14,594 bases of DNA, from the NCBI GenBank assembly GCA_002483765.1, contig DLIO01000032.1, forward strand, positions 1-14,594. Reading direction: 5' to 3'. Made by a program: the position numbers and the translations under genes. The notes beneath the pieces are model-generated. The model saw nothing but the letters and a program-made list of their open reading frames with translations. It was not told the origin of the DNA and did no database searches. The stretch comes from Lentisphaeria bacterium UBA7640 (GTDB lineage: Bacteria; Verrucomicrobiota; Lentisphaeria; Victivallales; Victivallaceae). Positions 14,531-14,594 of the stretch are shown in pieces. Numbering within the stretch: the stretch's first letter is position 1; every line of letters begins with the position of its first letter.

Positions 14531-14594
14531 GAGAGTTGTAGAGTTGTAGAGTTGGAGAGTTGGAGAGTTGTAGAGTTGGAGAGTTGGAGAGTTG
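14531..14594 (+). repeat. 8-bp tandem repeat array, open at window edge
   Basis: Eight consecutive 8-bp units of the form KAGAGTTG (first base G or T) run without interruption to the last base of the window. The first base of successive units is G, T, T, G, G, T, G, G; the other seven positions are invariant. The array starts 5 bp after the GT4 stop codon. It is not coding: the T-type units place TAG in every reading frame as the 8-nt period rotates. The true length is unknown because the array is cut by the edge. Confidence 0.92.

Noticed and set aside
14531..14594. Tandem array as a CRISPR or coding repeat
   Set aside because: The 8-bp units are contiguous without spacers, and the period places stop codons in the frames.

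Overview
The window reads as chromosomal DNA from a Gram-negative-type bacterium with a moderately AT-rich genome. It carries a RecB/RecD exonuclease pair, undecaprenyl-phosphate recycling and surface-glycan-type glycosyltransferases. No 16S rRNA or other firm taxonomic marker is present. The purine-rich intergenic repeats and the solitary SGNH esterase would suit an uncultured Verrucomicrobiota/Lentisphaerota-like lineage, but that is a weak guess. Coding density is high, and all eleven protein genes are intact from start to stop inside the window.

Left block, minus strand (about 10969 down to 6). Read 5'->3' the order is hisD, hisC, uppP, proC, a DPM1-type family 2 glycosyltransferase, an SGNH/GDSL hydrolase, recB, recD. 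The first six genes are separated by 2-15 nt or overlap (TGATG between the glycosyltransferase and the hydrolase), so they look like one transcription unit. A sigma70-like promoter sits just upstream of hisD. The unit mixes histidine and proline biosynthesis with lipid-carrier (undecaprenyl phosphate) and sugar-transfer functions. recB follows after 38 nt. recD follows recB after 88 nt that hold a GC-rich palindrome abutting the recD ribosome binding site. No recC is visible.

Central intergenic region (10970-11383). This 414-bp divergent region holds outward-facing promoter candidates for both blocks, a strongly purine-biased stretch with degenerate CACAGAG-like repeats, and a second, perfect copy of the palindrome found between recB and recD.

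Right block, plus strand (11384-14526). Three tightly packed genes encode an alkaline-phosphatase-superfamily phosphohydrolase or phosphodiesterase, a family 2 glycosyltransferase and a GT4 glycosyltransferase (4-nt ATGA overlap between the last two). They look like a small surface-glycan or glycoconjugate module. An 8-bp tandem repeat array starts 5 bp after the last stop codon and runs off the window edge. The motif shared by its units also occurs once in the central intergenic region, so repeat sequence brackets the three-gene module.

No rRNA, tRNA, CRISPR array, transposase, integrase or phage gene was seen. Most genes are well-known families. The least explained material is the repeat and palindrome content and the phosphohydrolase-glycosyltransferase module.
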